Below, in pieces: positions 54,037-63,181 of a stretch of 64,000 nucleotides of DNA (position 1 is its first letter; each line of letters opens with the position of its first letter). The DNA is from Tistrella mobilis. Its GTDB lineage: Bacteria; Pseudomonadota; Alphaproteobacteria; Tistrellales; Tistrellaceae. The stretch spans positions 310,001 through 374,000 of the forward strand of contig NZ_CP121014.1 of the NCBI RefSeq assembly GCF_041468085.1. The letters run 5' to 3'. The notes under the pieces were generated by a model that saw nothing but the letters and a program-made list of their open reading frames with translations, had not been told where the DNA came from and did not search any database. Position numbers and translations under genes: made by a program.

Positions 54037-55233
54037 ATGCAGACAACTGAACCTGCCATAGCCTCAGGGGTGCCGGGCCGGGCGGCGATCACGATCGCTT
54101 TCGTCCTGGTCTGCCTCAACCTTCGCATTGTTTTCGGCGGGGTGGGGCCGCTCCTGCCCTATCTGTCGCTCGACCCGTTGACGGCCGGCGCGCTCACCGC
54201 TTTTCCGCCGCTGTGCATGGGCCTGTTCGCGCCCCTCGGCGCCATGGCAGGGCGACGGCTGGGCGAGCCGCGTGCCCTGTTCGCGGCCATGGCCATCCTG
54301 ACCGCCGGGATCCTGATCCGGTCCTGCGGGATCACCGGGCTTCTGGCGGGCACCGTCGTTGCCAGCCTGGGCGTTGCGGCGCTGAACGTGCTGACACCGG
54401 TTTTCGTGCGCCGCAATTTCGGCGGCCCCCGGATCGGGGTGATGATGGGGGTCTATGCCATGATGATGGGTGGCGGTGGCGGCATCATGGCCGCGCTGAC
54501 GGTGCCCATCTATCATGCCGCCGGCGACAGCTGGCCGGTTGCGCTGGTCAGTGCGGCGGTGCCCGCCGTCATGGCGCTGGCGGCACTGGTTCCCCTGCTT
54601 GGCGCGCCCCGTCCGCCGGCCGGTTCCGGCGGCGCGGCGCGGCGTGCGCACTGGCTGCTCAGGCATCCCACGGCCTGGAGCCTGGTCTGCTTCTTCGGCA
54701 TCCAGTGCCTTGTGTTCTATGTGATCCTCGCCTGGCTGCCCGCGATTTATGTCGACAAGGGCGCCGCGCCCGCCACGGCCGGCCTCTATCTCGCCCTCTG
54801 CATCCTGGCGGTTGCGGGTGGGGGCTTCCTCGGGCCCATGCTGGCGGCGCGCCGGCCGGATCATCGCCGCCATATCATCGCCTGCATCGTGCTCTGCATC
54901 ATCGGCCTCGCCGGTATTCTTCTGGCGCCGGCGGATATGGGGGCCGTGTGGTCGGTCGTTCTCGGGGTCGGGATGGGGGCGGGGCAGGGGATCCCCGGCG
55001 TTCTTTACGCCCGACGGACCGCCGACCAGATCGGCATGATGCAGCTGTCCGGCATGGTGCAGAGTTTCGGATATCTGATGGCTGCCACGGGGCCGGTGAT
55101 CGCGGCGGCGCTGCACGACTGGCGCGGCGGCTGGGACTGGCCGATCGGTTTCCTGCTTGCCCTGCTCGTCTTCAACGGCTTTGCCGGGCTGCGGGGCGGC
55201 CGCGATCACGTCATCGGCGCGGAGCGTGGGTGA
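54037..55233 (+). CDS. MFS transporter, CynX/NimT type
   Basis: A 398-residue membrane protein with about 12 hydrophobic segments. The first half shows NLRIVFGGVGPLLPYL, GALTAFPPLCMGLFAPLGAMAGRR-like spacing and LGVAALNVLTPVFVRRNFG. The second half has VFYVILAWLPAIYVDKGAA and MMQLSGMVQSFGYLMAATGP. This is the pattern of the cyanate/2-nitroimidazole transporter (CynX/NimT) group, often exporters. It is regulated by the palindrome at 53950 and followed by its probable TetR repressor. Confidence 0.88.
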   Translation: MQTTEPAIASGVPGRAAITIAFVLVCLNLRIVFGGVGPLLPYLSLDPLTAGALTAFPPLCMGLFAPLGAMAGRRLGEPRALFAAMAILTAGILIRSCGITGLLAGTVVASLGVAALNVLTPVFVRRNFGGPRIGVMMGVYAMMMGGGGGIMAALTVPIYHAAGDSWPVALVSAAVPAVMALAALVPLLGAPRPPAGSGGAARRAHWLLRHPTAWSLVCFFGIQCLVFYVILAWLPAIYVDKGAAPATAGLYLALCILAVAGGGFLGPMLAARRPDHRRHIIACIVLCIIGLAGILLAPADMGAVWSVVLGVGMGAGQGIPGVLYARRTADQIGMMQLSGMVQSFGYLMAATGPVIAAALHDWRGGWDWPIGFLLALLVFNGFAGLRGGRDHVIGAERG

Positions 55234-55286
55234 AACCCGTGGGCGGATGGGCTATCACTTCGAAAGCGATCCGAAGGGGGCGGCAG

Positions 55287-55892
55287 ATGACCGGGGCGGC
55301 CGAAAAGCGACCAAGGACAAAGCCGGCGGACATCCGTCGGGACGAATTGATGGATGCCGCAGAGGCCCTGTTTCTGCGCAAGGGTTTTGCGGCGACGAGT
55401 GTCGGTGAAATCGTCGTGGAAGCCGGGGTCGCCAAGGGCACCTTCTACCTGTACTTCAAGACCAAGGACGATGTTCTGGACGCCCTCCGCACCCGATTCA
55501 TCGAAGGGTTCTGCGAAAAGCTGGACACGGCCCTTGCGGTCGAGGATGGGGACTGGCCCGGCCGCATCGACATCTGGGTCAGGACCAGCGTGAACGCCTG
55601 GCTCGACGGCGTGGCGCGGCATGATCTGGTGTTTCATCAGCACGCGCCGGCCAATCGGGAGATGAAGGCCGACAATCTCGTGATCCTCCGGCTCGCCTCG
55701 CTGCTGGAACAGGGCGCGCAGGCGGGGGCCTGGACGATCGACCATCCGCGCCTGATCGCGGTCATGCTGTTCGACGCCCTGCATGGGGCGGTCGACGACA
55801 GTCTCGCCTCGAAAACCCCGGTCAACCGGGCAGATCTCATCGATCTGGTGACGTCGTTCTACCGCCGGGCACTTGCCCTCCCTCATGGCTGA
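55287..55892 (+). CDS. TetR-family repressor
   Basis: A 201-residue repressor. The N-terminal helix-turn-helix is LMDAAEALFLRKGFAATSVG then VAKGTFYLYFKTKDDVLDAL. The helical ligand domain follows. AAGGGGG lies eight bases before ATG 55287, 53 bases after the MFS stop on the same strand. It likely controls the MFS gene through TGACTGACCGTCAGTCA. The ligand is unknown. Confidence 0.9.
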   Translation: MTGAAEKRPRTKPADIRRDELMDAAEALFLRKGFAATSVGEIVVEAGVAKGTFYLYFKTKDDVLDALRTRFIEGFCEKLDTALAVEDGDWPGRIDIWVRTSVNAWLDGVARHDLVFHQHAPANREMKADNLVILRLASLLEQGAQAGAWTIDHPRLIAVMLFDALHGAVDDSLASKTPVNRADLIDLVTSFYRRALALPHG

Positions 55893-55950
55893 GCGTCGGT
55901 GATCGGGGGCGGCGGGCGTGCCCGGATTGCAAGCCCGCCGGGACCACCCC

Positions 55951-56649
55951 TCAGGCCGCCGCCTCCGCCTCGGCCTGCCAGCGCGCCACCATCTCATCCG
56001 TCGTGGTGACGTCGCCGAACTGCAGCGCGAAATTCGTCAGCGCGCCGCAATGTTCTTCGGCCGTCAGGCTGGCATTGGCATCCGCCACCATGGTGGTGCG
56101 GTAGTTCAGCATCATCGCATCGCGCGCCGTGCTGTCGCAGCAGACATTGGTCATGGTGCCGGCCACCGCGACCGCGGTGATGCCGCGCGCCTTCAATACA
56201 GCATCCAGATCCGATGCGCCCTGGATGAAGGCGCTGTAACGGGTTTTGCCCACCACCAGATCTTCCGGCCGCACATCCAGTTCGGGCCAGAGCAAAGAGG
56301 GCCGCGCGGTTTCGGCCAGGGCGGCCGATCGGGCCTGCATGCGTTCCGGGCGCATCAGCACCCGGTGGAAATGCGGGATTTCGGCCAGGGCCTGATCGGT
56401 ATAGAGCGTGCGGATCCACACCACCGTGCCGCCGGCCGCGCGCAGCGCCGCTGCCAGCCGGTTGACATTGGGCACGATCGCGCGGGCCGCCGGCACCTCT
56501 GCCGGCATGCCCGGTTCCATGAACCAGATCTGAAGGTCCACCACCACCAGCGCCGTCTCCCGCGCCGGCAGGCGGTGATGGACCAGCGGCGCCCCCTGGC
56601 GGGCCACAATCCGCTCCAATGCCCAATCTGGCATCAAATACTCGTGCAT
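55951..56649 (-). CDS. Isochorismatase-like cysteine hydrolase
   Basis: A 232-residue hydrolase with the full triad Asp38 (VVVDLQIW), Lys135 (VGKTRYSAF) and Cys170 (MTNVCCDSTARDAM). The family includes nicotinamidase, N-carbamoylsarcosine, ureidoacrylate and biuret amidohydrolases. The second adjacent cysteine (CC) is common in them. It is divergent from an NMT1-type ABC importer, with a 16-bp site between them that recurs before the TauE gene. Hydrolysis of an imported carbamoyl or amide compound is the best guess. Confidence 0.88.
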   Translation of the reverse strand: MHEYLMPDWALERIVARQGAPLVHHRLPARETALVVVDLQIWFMEPGMPAEVPAARAIVPNVNRLAAALRAAGGTVVWIRTLYTDQALAEIPHFHRVLMRPERMQARSAALAETARPSLLWPELDVRPEDLVVGKTRYSAFIQGASDLDAVLKARGITAVAVAGTMTNVCCDSTARDAMMLNYRTTMVADANASLTAEEHCGALTNFALQFGDVTTTDEMVARWQAEAEAAA

Positions 56650-56712
56650 CTGATCAAACCTTGTGCAGTTTTGGTCCGGAAACGGGTTCCGGATCCGGGA
56701 GGCGGGGGTCTT

Positions 56713-56728
56713 AAAATCGTATACAGTA
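56713..56728. promoter_or_regulatory. Shared GTATAC-centred site, copy 1
   Basis: AAAATCGTATACAGTA lies in the 186-base spacer between the isochorismatase-like gene and the ABC importer, 64 bases upstream of the former's ATG. The same 16 bases occur at 59691-59706. The GTATAC centre is typical of GntR-family operators. No GntR gene is in the window. Confidence 0.6.
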
Positions 56729-56835
56729 GACAGTAGGCGAGCAACGGCCATCTGGCCCGCGGTTTGCATTCCTCCGCTCCCAGGCTCATCACATGCCTCC
56801 GCAGGCGGAGGCCGGCTCAGGGGAATGAGGGACGG

Positions 56836-57888
56836 ATGATCAACCGGATCGGGGATCGGCAGGGTGGTGCCGCTGCGGCGGTTCTGGGTGCGATGCTGGC
56901 CATGACGGTGGCGGCGCTGCCGGCTGCGGCTGAAGAGCTGACCGAAGTCAGCTTCATGGAGCCGATCCACTCGCTGTTCTACGCGCCGCTCTATGTGGCC
57001 GACGGCAAGGGCTTCTTCGCCCAAGAGGGCATCAAGGTCGATTTCGCGGTGTCGCAGGGCAGCGACAAGGCGACCGCGGCGCTGCTCTCGGGCTCGGCCG
57101 ATGTGGTGCTGGTCGGTCCTGAAACGGCGGTCTATATCGCGGGCGGCCGCTCGCCGGTGAAGACCAGAATCTTCTCGGGCCTGACGGCCACCGACGGTTC
57201 GTTCCTGATGGGGCGCAAGGGGGCGCCGGGTGTGGGGGCCGACGGCGCTTTCGACTGGTCGACGCTCAAAGGGGCCACGATCATGTCCTGGCGCAAGGGC
57301 AGTGCGCCGGCGCTGTTCATGGAGGCGGCGCTGCGCAAGGCCGGGCTCGACCCCGAAACCGACGTCACGCTGATCACCAACACCGCCATTCCGGCGCGGG
57401 TCGGCGCCTTCATGGCCGGCACCGCCGATTACGGCACCTTCTTCGAACCCGACGTGTCGCGGATCGAGGCCGAGGGCAAGGCCACCGCACTGGCCAATGT
57501 CGGCGGCGCGGTCGGCCCGATCGACTACACCGTTTTCGTCGCCACCGAGCCTTTCATCGAAAACCATCCCGAGGTCATCCAGGGCTGGACCGATGCCATC
57601 GCCCGCGGCCTTGCCTGGACGGCGAGCGCCGACCCGGCCGAGGTGGCAGGCGTGCTCGCGCCCTACTTCCCGGGCGTCGACCAGGGGCTTCTGGCGGACA
57701 GCGTCGAGCGCCATCGCGCGGCCGGGATCTGGAAGACCTCGCCCCTGGTCGAGCCGGCGGCGATCGACGGCCTCCAGACCCTGCTGACCGAGGCCGGCAT
57801 CCTGAAGCCCGAGGCGCGGGTCGCCTATGACGATGTCGTGATCACCCGTTTCGCCGAGGCCGCACCCAAGGCGGTCGCCGCGAAATGA
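56836..57888 (+). CDS. NMT1/SsuA-type ABC substrate-binding protein
   Basis: A 350-residue periplasmic receptor. Residues 1-35 form a signal peptide (AAAAVLGAMLAMTVAALPAA, cut near AAA-EEL). The mature start VSFMEPIHSLFYAPLYVADG and the segment GKGFFAQEGIKVDFAVSQGS are standard for the NMT1/THI5/SsuA group, which binds sulfonates, pyrimidine precursors, nitrate or aromatic acids. GAGGGACGG precedes ATG 56836. It heads an operon with the ATPase and permease genes. Confidence 0.9.
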   Translation: MINRIGDRQGGAAAAVLGAMLAMTVAALPAAAEELTEVSFMEPIHSLFYAPLYVADGKGFFAQEGIKVDFAVSQGSDKATAALLSGSADVVLVGPETAVYIAGGRSPVKTRIFSGLTATDGSFLMGRKGAPGVGADGAFDWSTLKGATIMSWRKGSAPALFMEAALRKAGLDPETDVTLITNTAIPARVGAFMAGTADYGTFFEPDVSRIEAEGKATALANVGGAVGPIDYTVFVATEPFIENHPEVIQGWTDAIARGLAWTASADPAEVAGVLAPYFPGVDQGLLADSVERHRAAGIWKTSPLVEPAAIDGLQTLLTEAGILKPEARVAYDDVVITRFAEAAPKAVAAK

Positions 57889-57925
57889 GCCGGCCGGCAC
57901 ATCGTTCATCGAGGGGAGACAGGGC

Positions 57926-58750
57926 ATGACCATCGGTTCCGTCCTGGATCGGGGCCCCGTGGCGGCAGAGGCGCCGCCGCGGATCTCGTTCCGCAATGTC
58001 GGCCTGCGCTATTTCAGCCCGCGCGGCGAGACCGAGGCGCTGCGGGGCATCGATCTCGACATCCGCCCGGGGGAATTCGTCGCCATCGTCGGCCAGTCGG
58101 GCTGCGGTAAGAGCACGCTGCTCTCTCTCCTTGCAGGGCTCGTGCCGCCGGGCAGCGGCACGGTTGCGATCGACGGCGTGCCGGTCACCGGCCCCGGCCG
58201 GCGGGTCGGCTTCATGCTCCAGCAGGACACGCTGTTCGAATGGCGCACGATCCTGGAAAACACCCTGCTCGGGCCCGAACTTCAGGGCGGCGACATGGCG
58301 GCCGCCCGCCGCCGGGCCGAGGCGCTGCTCATCCGCTATGGCCTCGGCGAGTTCATGCATCACAAGCCCGGCCAGCTGTCGGGCGGCATGCGCCAGCGCG
58401 CGGCGTTGGCCCGGACCATGTGTCTGGAGCCCGACATCCTGCTGCTCGACGAGCCGTTCTCGGCGCTCGATTTCCAGACCCGGCTGATGCTGGCCGACGA
58501 GATCGCCGACATCATCCGGCGCGAGGGCAAGACCGCGATCCTGGTCACCCACGACATCCCCGAGGCCATCTCGATGGCCGACCGGGTGGTGGTGTTGAGC
58601 CGGCGCCCGGGGCGGATCCGCGCCATCCACGACATCGCCTTCCCCAGCGCCGGCGGCATGCGCCCGCGGGCGATGGCGGTGCGCGAGACCCCGGAATTTC
58701 CCCATCTCTTCAACCTGGTCTGGGAGGAGCTTGAAGTTCATGCGGAGTGA
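57926..58750 (+). CDS. ABC transporter ATPase (SsuB/TauB type)
   Basis: A 274-residue cytoplasmic ATPase. Walker A is GQSGCGKS (about 54-61), the Q-loop MLQQDTLFEW, signature LSGGMRQRAAL, Walker B ILLLDEPFSALD and H-loop VTHDI. Sequence style matches nitrate/sulfonate/taurine importers. It starts 37 bases after the binding-protein stop and overlaps the permease start by 11 bases. Confidence 0.92.
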   Translation: MTIGSVLDRGPVAAEAPPRISFRNVGLRYFSPRGETEALRGIDLDIRPGEFVAIVGQSGCGKSTLLSLLAGLVPPGSGTVAIDGVPVTGPGRRVGFMLQQDTLFEWRTILENTLLGPELQGGDMAAARRRAEALLIRYGLGEFMHHKPGQLSGGMRQRAALARTMCLEPDILLLDEPFSALDFQTRLMLADEIADIIRREGKTAILVTHDIPEAISMADRVVVLSRRPGRIRAIHDIAFPSAGGMRPRAMAVRETPEFPHLFNLVWEELEVHAE

Positions 58751-59585
58751 GGCCATGCAGAGTGACGCCGTGAAGGGCAGCCCGGCCGCCGCACCGGCGG
58801 CCAGCCCCGAATACCGCGCCTGGGTGGCGGCACGGCGGCGGGAGCGGGTCGCCGTGCTGGGCTGGCGGGTGCTGCTGGTGGCGGCGGTGCTGGCGCTCTG
58901 GGAAGCGGCACCCCGCCTCGGCCTGGTCAACCCGATGCTGACCAGCCATCCGAGTGCGGTCTGGCAGGGTTTCCTGCTGCTGATCGACGAGGGCGATCTG
59001 GGCCTTCACATCGGCGTCACGGTGATGGAAACCATTGCCGCTTTCGCGCTGTCGATGATCATCGGCACCGCCGCCGCACTTGCGCTCTGGTCCTGGCCGA
59101 TGGTGCAGAAGGTGCTGGATCCCTTCCTGGTGGTCGCCAACGCCCTGCCCAAGATCGCGCTGGTGCCGATCTTCTACATCTGGCTGGGCCCCACCCAGTC
59201 GATCTATGCGGTGGCCGTCGCGGTCGCGGTCTTCATCACCATCCTGATGATGTATACCGGCTTCGTGCAGACCGACCCCAACAAGATCAAGCTGGTCCGC
59301 ACGCTGGGGGCCAGCCGCGCGCAGATCCTGCGCAAGGTGGTGCTGCCGGCCAATCTCGCCACCTTCATCGCCACGCTGAAGGCCAATGCCGGCCTGGCCC
59401 TGGTGGGCGTGATCGTGGGCGAGTTCCAGTCGGCCAAGGCCGGGCTCGGCTATCTGATCGTCTATGGCAGCCAGATCTTCCGCATGGACATGGTGATGGC
59501 CGCGATCGTCATCCTGGCCCTGCTGTCGCTGCTGATCTACCTGGCCATCCAGCTGGCCGAGACCCGGTTGACGCGGGGCGGCTGA
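58740..59585 (+). CDS. ABC transporter permease (SsuC/TauC type)
   Basis: A 281-residue inner-membrane protein with about six helices. The EAA loop is KLVRTLGASRAQILRKVVLP. LVVANALPKIALVPIFYIWLG and LGYLIVYGSQIFRMDMVMA are typical of SsuC/TauC. Start ATG 58740 has GGGAGGAG about ten bases upstream inside the ATPase gene; ATG 58755 is an alternative without overlap. It completes the importer. Confidence 0.9.
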   Translation: MRSEAMQSDAVKGSPAAAPAASPEYRAWVAARRRERVAVLGWRVLLVAAVLALWEAAPRLGLVNPMLTSHPSAVWQGFLLLIDEGDLGLHIGVTVMETIAAFALSMIIGTAAALALWSWPMVQKVLDPFLVVANALPKIALVPIFYIWLGPTQSIYAVAVAVAVFITILMMYTGFVQTDPNKIKLVRTLGASRAQILRKVVLPANLATFIATLKANAGLALVGVIVGEFQSAKAGLGYLIVYGSQIFRMDMVMAAIVILALLSLLIYLAIQLAETRLTRGG

Positions 59586-59690
59586 TGCGGCGCGGCTGAT
59601 GCGCAGCGGGCCGGGGCATTGAGCGGACAGTGACGGGGGATTGGCGGGGCTGTGCTCCGGCGGGCCGGACAAGCCCCTCGTCTTGTCGTC

Positions 59691-59706
59691 AAAATCGTAT
59701 ACAGTA
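59691..59706. promoter_or_regulatory. Shared GTATAC-centred site, copy 2
   Basis: AAAATCGTATACAGTA is identical to 56713-56728 and lies 31 bases before the TauE-like start, at about the core promoter. It suggests joint control of importer, hydrolase and exporter. Confidence 0.6.
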
Positions 59707-59736
59707 TGGAAAAACCAGAAACAGACGGAGGCATCG

Positions 59737-60471
59737 ATGCCGTTCTTCACGCAGGACTGGCTGATCGCGGGCGCGGTGATCGCCGTGGCGGCCTGCCTGC
59801 AAGGCACCGGCGGGATCGGTTTCGGCATGATCGCGGCGCCGGTGATGGCGATCCTGATGCCCGAACTGCTGCCGGGGCCGATGCTGCTGCTGGGGTTGCT
59901 GGTCGCCGTGCTCGCGGTCAGGCGGGAGAGGGCGGCGCTGGATCCGAAGGGGCTGGGCTTTGCGCTGGCCGGGCGGCTGCCCACCTCCATCGCCGCCGCC
60001 ACGCTCATCGGCATCCTGCCGGTCCGGGAACTCTCGATCGTCTTTGCGCTGGTGATCCTGGGCGGGGTGGCGATCAGTGTCGCGGTGTCGCTGCGCGGCC
60101 GGCAGATCGTGCCCTCGCCGGCGAAGCTTTTCGCCGCCGGCCTGGTCTCGGGCTTCATGGGCACGATCACCTCGGTCGGCACGCCGCCGATCGCGCTGGT
60201 CTATCAGAACGCCGATGCGGCGGCGCTGCGCGCCACCATCGGTGCCTATCTGGTCGCCGGCACGCTGATCTCGATCGGGGCCCTTGCGGCCGTCGGCCGG
60301 TTCGGCCTGCATGATCTGGCGCTGGGTGCCTGGCTGGCCCTGCCGCTGGCGGTGGGGTTCTGGATCTCGGGCCCGCTGGCGGCCCGGCTGCCGCGCGATG
60401 CCATGCGCTGGCTGGTGCTGGCGCTGTCGGCGGCGGCGGCCGGGCTGCTGCTGGTGAAGCAGGTGATCTGA
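59737..60471 (+). CDS. TauE/SafE-family membrane transporter
   Basis: A 244-residue membrane protein with seven to eight helices. It has the two-fold DUF81 repeats: ACLQGTGGIGFGMIAAPVM in the first half and AAGLVSGFMGTITSVGTPPI in the second. The family exports sulfite, sulfoacetate or related organic anions. GGAGG lies six bases before the ATG. Placed beside an SsuABC-like importer and sharing its putative operator, it may export a by-product of the same pathway. Confidence 0.88.
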   Translation: MPFFTQDWLIAGAVIAVAACLQGTGGIGFGMIAAPVMAILMPELLPGPMLLLGLLVAVLAVRRERAALDPKGLGFALAGRLPTSIAAATLIGILPVRELSIVFALVILGGVAISVAVSLRGRQIVPSPAKLFAAGLVSGFMGTITSVGTPPIALVYQNADAAALRATIGAYLVAGTLISIGALAAVGRFGLHDLALGAWLALPLAVGFWISGPLAARLPRDAMRWLVLALSAAAAGLLLVKQVI

Positions 60472-60482
60472 AGACCCTGTCC

Positions 60483-60920
60483 CTACCAGACCCCCGTATT
60501 GGGCATCGACGCCCAGGGCTCGGCCTTGGGCAGCGGCTCGCCCTTCTGCAACAGCTCCACCGAGATCAGATCGGGGGAGCGCACGAAGGCCATATAGCCG
60601 TCGCGGGGCGGGCGGTTGATGGTCACGCCCGCCTCCATCAGCCTATGGCAGGTGGCATAGATGTCGTCCACCGCGAAGGCCAGGTGGCCGAAATTGCGCG
60701 CGGTGCCATAATCTTCCGGATCCCAGTTCCAGGTCAGCTCGATCAGCGGCGCGGTCTGATCGGGGCCGGTCACGTCGTCCGGGGCGGCAAGGAAGACCAG
60801 GGTGAAGCGCCCCGCCTCGGACTCTTTCCGCCGCACCTCCTTCAGCCCCAGCTGGTCGCAGAAGAAGGTGAGGGCGGCGTCGAGGTCGCGGACGCGGATC
60901 ATGCTGTGCAGATAGCGCAC
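60483..60920 (-). CDS. Lactoylglutathione lyase-like VOC protein
   Basis: A 145-residue glyoxalase I fold protein. [20 protein letters not shown] carries the first His ligand, [13 protein letters not shown] the Glu, [16 protein letters not shown] the second His, and [10 protein letters not shown] the last Glu, matching the GloA metal set. It would isomerise the methylglyoxal-glutathione adduct. No ATG fits the domain start, so GTG at 60920 is chosen (GGAAGG ten bases upstream). Convergent with the TauE gene. Confidence 0.85.
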   Translation of the reverse strand: MRYLHSMIRVRDLDAALTFFCDQLGLKEVRRKESEAGRFTLVFLAAPDDVTGPDQTAPLIELTWNWDPEDYGTARNFGHLAFAVDDIYATCHRLMEAGVTINRPPRDGYMAFVRSPDLISVELLQKGEPLPKAEPWASMPNTGVW

Positions 60921-61009
60921 GGGAAACAGTCCTTCCGGCAGTCTTGAACGGGTGCAGGCGGGCGCCAGGGGGGCGCCCGCCTTCACCATAGACCTTCGGC
61001 CGCCCGGCG

Positions 61010-61399
61010 TCAGCCGGCCTTGCCGCGCAGCCGGTCCAGGCTCCAGATGCCCGGGCCGGCGGTGGCGATGAACAGGAAGACGAAGGCGTAAAGCGCCGCC
61101 AGCTCGCCCTTGTTCACGATCGGCAGCAGCCCGCCATTGGCATGGCCCACCCAATAGGCCGCCGCCGCCATGCCGCTGCACAGGAAGGCGGCCGGGGTGG
61201 CGAACAGGCCGATCATCACCAGCGCGCCGCCGATCAGCTCGATCGGCCCGGCGGTGTAGACGATCCAGGCGGGCGGGGTGAAGCCCGCCGGCGGCAGGCC
61301 GAACAGTTTCTGGGTGCCGTGCCACAGAAACAGGAAGCCGGTCACGATGCGCAGCAGCGCATAGGCCTGGGGCTGGAAGGGCCTGAGCAGTTTGTCCAT
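61010..61399 (-). CDS. DoxX-family membrane protein
   Basis: A 129-residue four-helix membrane protein. [40 protein letters not shown] and [21 protein letters not shown] fit DoxX/DoxD-like proteins (YphA type). Members have been linked to thiosulfate oxidation in archaea and to oxidative-stress resistance in actinobacteria, but most are uncharacterised. GGAG precedes ATG 61399. Confidence 0.9.
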   Translation of the reverse strand: MDKLLRPFQPQAYALLRIVTGFLFLWHGTQKLFGLPPAGFTPPAWIVYTAGPIELIGGALVMIGLFATPAAFLCSGMAAAAYWVGHANGGLLPIVNKGELAALYAFVFLFIATAGPGIWSLDRLRGKAG

Positions 61400-61505
61400 C
61401 GGATGTCTCCGGGGAGGGAGGGGCGCGTGGTGCGGCAATCTGCCGCGTCGCCCGCATCCTGCGCCCGGCAGGGGTCCGCCGCAGTGGCCTTCGCCACAGC
61501 CCCGC

Positions 61506-62054
61506 TCATCCGCGTGTCAGGATCGCCCCGGTGATGATGTCGAACAGATGATCCGCCCGCGGCACCAGAGGCGGCTGATCGGCCAGCCAGGCCAGGGCGC
61601 TGATCAGGGCGAACAGGTCGTTGCCGTCCATATCGGCCCGGGCGGCGCCGGTTTCCTGGGCGCGGTGCAGCAGCTGCGTGCCGGCGGCGCGCAGCCCCGT
61701 GCAGGACCCGTGCAGCGCCGACTCTTCGTCGGCGATCGCCGCCACCATCAGGGCGATCGCGCCCCGGTATTCATGGGTCATCGCCACCGCCTCGCGCAGC
61801 CAGGCGACCAGGGCGGCGCCGCGATCTTCCCGGGCTTCAAGCTCTGCCGCCCGCCCGGCCAGCGCGTCGAAACCGTTGCGCAGCAGGGCGTCGAGCAGGG
61901 CCTCGCGGGTCGGGAAATGGCGATACAGCGTGCCGAGCCCCACACCCGCCCGGCGGGCGATGTCGCGCAGCGACGCCTCGGCGCCCTCGTCAGCGATCAC
62001 CTGGCGCGCCACGGCCAGCAGCTGTTCGTAGTTTTTCTGTGCGTCCGCTCTCAT
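61506..62054 (-). CDS. TetR-family repressor of the quinone oxidoreductase
   Basis: A 182-residue repressor. The helix-turn-helix is GAEASLRDIARRAGVGLGTL followed by YRHFPTREALLDALL, and the C-terminal domain is SBP-type helical. ATG 62054 is preceded by AAGAGG. It is divergent from an NADP-dependent oxidoreductase with an inverted repeat in the 89-base spacer, the usual arrangement for a TetR repressor and its target. Confidence 0.88.
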   Translation of the reverse strand: MRADAQKNYEQLLAVARQVIADEGAEASLRDIARRAGVGLGTLYRHFPTREALLDALLRNGFDALAGRAAELEAREDRGAALVAWLREAVAMTHEYRGAIALMVAAIADEESALHGSCTGLRAAGTQLLHRAQETGAARADMDGNDLFALISALAWLADQPPLVPRADHLFDIITGAILTRG

Positions 62055-62069
62055 CCGGCCTCTTGAAAA

Positions 62070-62109
62070 ACGGAGCACCGATCCGGATATAACCGGTGCA
62101 CTGCTCCGT
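62070..62109. promoter_or_regulatory. Inverted repeat between TetR and oxidoreductase genes
   Basis: ACGGAGCA (62070-62077) and TGCTCCGT (62102-62109) are exact inverted arms with an inner CCGG/CCGG pair. The position in the divergent promoter region fits the TetR operator. Confidence 0.5.
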
Positions 62110-62143
62110 ATTTGATAGCACAGATGCCATGATGGAGAAAGCC

Positions 62144-63163
62144 ATGTCGGGCGCGATGATGAAGGCGGTCAGGATCCACCGTTTCGGCGGCCCTGAGGTT
62201 CTGGTTTACGAAGAGGTGCCGCGCCCCCGGCCTGCCCCGGGCGAGGTGCTGGTGCGGGTGCATGCGGCGGGGCTGAACCCGCCCGACTGGTATCTGCGCG
62301 ACGGCTATCGCAGCCTGCCGCCCGCATGGCGGCCCGATGGCGGCTTGCCGATCATCCCCGGCACGGATGTTTCGGGCGTGGTCGCGGGCCTCGGCGAAGG
62401 CGTCGGCGGTTTTGCCGCAGGCGATGCGGTCTATGCGCTGGTCCGCTTCCCCGAAGGCGTCTTCGGCGGCAGCAACGGTTATGCCGGCTATGTCAGCGTG
62501 CCGGCCGCGCAGCTGGCGCCGAAGCCGGCCGGCATCGATCATGTCCATGCCGCCGCCGCGCCGATGTCGCTGCTCACCGCCTGGCAATTCCTGGTCGATC
62601 CGGGCCACGACGTGCCGAACCCGCTTCAGCCGGCCCCCCACCGACCGGTACCGCTCGATGGCCGGACGGTGCTGATCAACGGCGCCGCCGGTGGCGTGGG
62701 GCATCTGGCGCTTCAGATCGCGAAGCTGAAAGGCGCCCGGGTGGTCGCGGCCGCCTCTGGCCGGCACCGGGCGCTGCTGCATGATCTGGGCGCCGACCGG
62801 GTCATCGACTATCGCGAGACCCCGCCGGAAGATGTCGTCCGCGATCTCGATCTGGTGGTCGATGCTGTGGGCGGTGCGGCGACCGGCCGTTTCCTGAAGA
62901 CCCTGAAGCCCGGCGGCGCCCTGTTCCCGATCTTTCCGCTCGGTTTCACCGGCGCTGCCGATGCCGCGCGGCAGGGTGTCGTCGTCTCCACCACCCAGGT
63001 TCGTTCCAGCGGCGCGCAGCTGCGGCAGCTGGCGCCGCTGTTGAGCGACGGCCGTATCCGGGTGGTGATCGACAGCACATATCCGCTGGCCCGGGCCCGT
63101 GCGGCGCATGAGCGGGCCGAAGCCGGGCATATCCAGGGCAAGATCGTGCTCACCGTCGATTGA
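62144..63163 (+). CDS. Zinc-free NADP-dependent quinone oxidoreductase
   Basis: A 339-residue medium-chain reductase. MKAVRIHRFGGPEVLVYEEV at the start, GEVLVRVHAAGLNPPDWYLR and the cofactor motif INGAAGGVGHLALQIAK (about 178-194) are those of the quinone oxidoreductase/zeta-crystallin group. The zinc cysteines of alcohol dehydrogenases are missing. The start at 62144 has GGAG seven bases upstream; ATGs at 62129 and 62132 are possible. Probably a stress or detoxification enzyme under the divergent TetR. Confidence 0.9.
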   Translation: MSGAMMKAVRIHRFGGPEVLVYEEVPRPRPAPGEVLVRVHAAGLNPPDWYLRDGYRSLPPAWRPDGGLPIIPGTDVSGVVAGLGEGVGGFAAGDAVYALVRFPEGVFGGSNGYAGYVSVPAAQLAPKPAGIDHVHAAAAPMSLLTAWQFLVDPGHDVPNPLQPAPHRPVPLDGRTVLINGAAGGVGHLALQIAKLKGARVVAAASGRHRALLHDLGADRVIDYRETPPEDVVRDLDLVVDAVGGAATGRFLKTLKPGGALFPIFPLGFTGAADAARQGVVVSTTQVRSSGAQLRQLAPLLSDGRIRVVIDSTYPLARARAAHERAEAGHIQGKIVLTVD

Positions 63164-63181
63164 CGGTCGGGCGCCGGCGGC

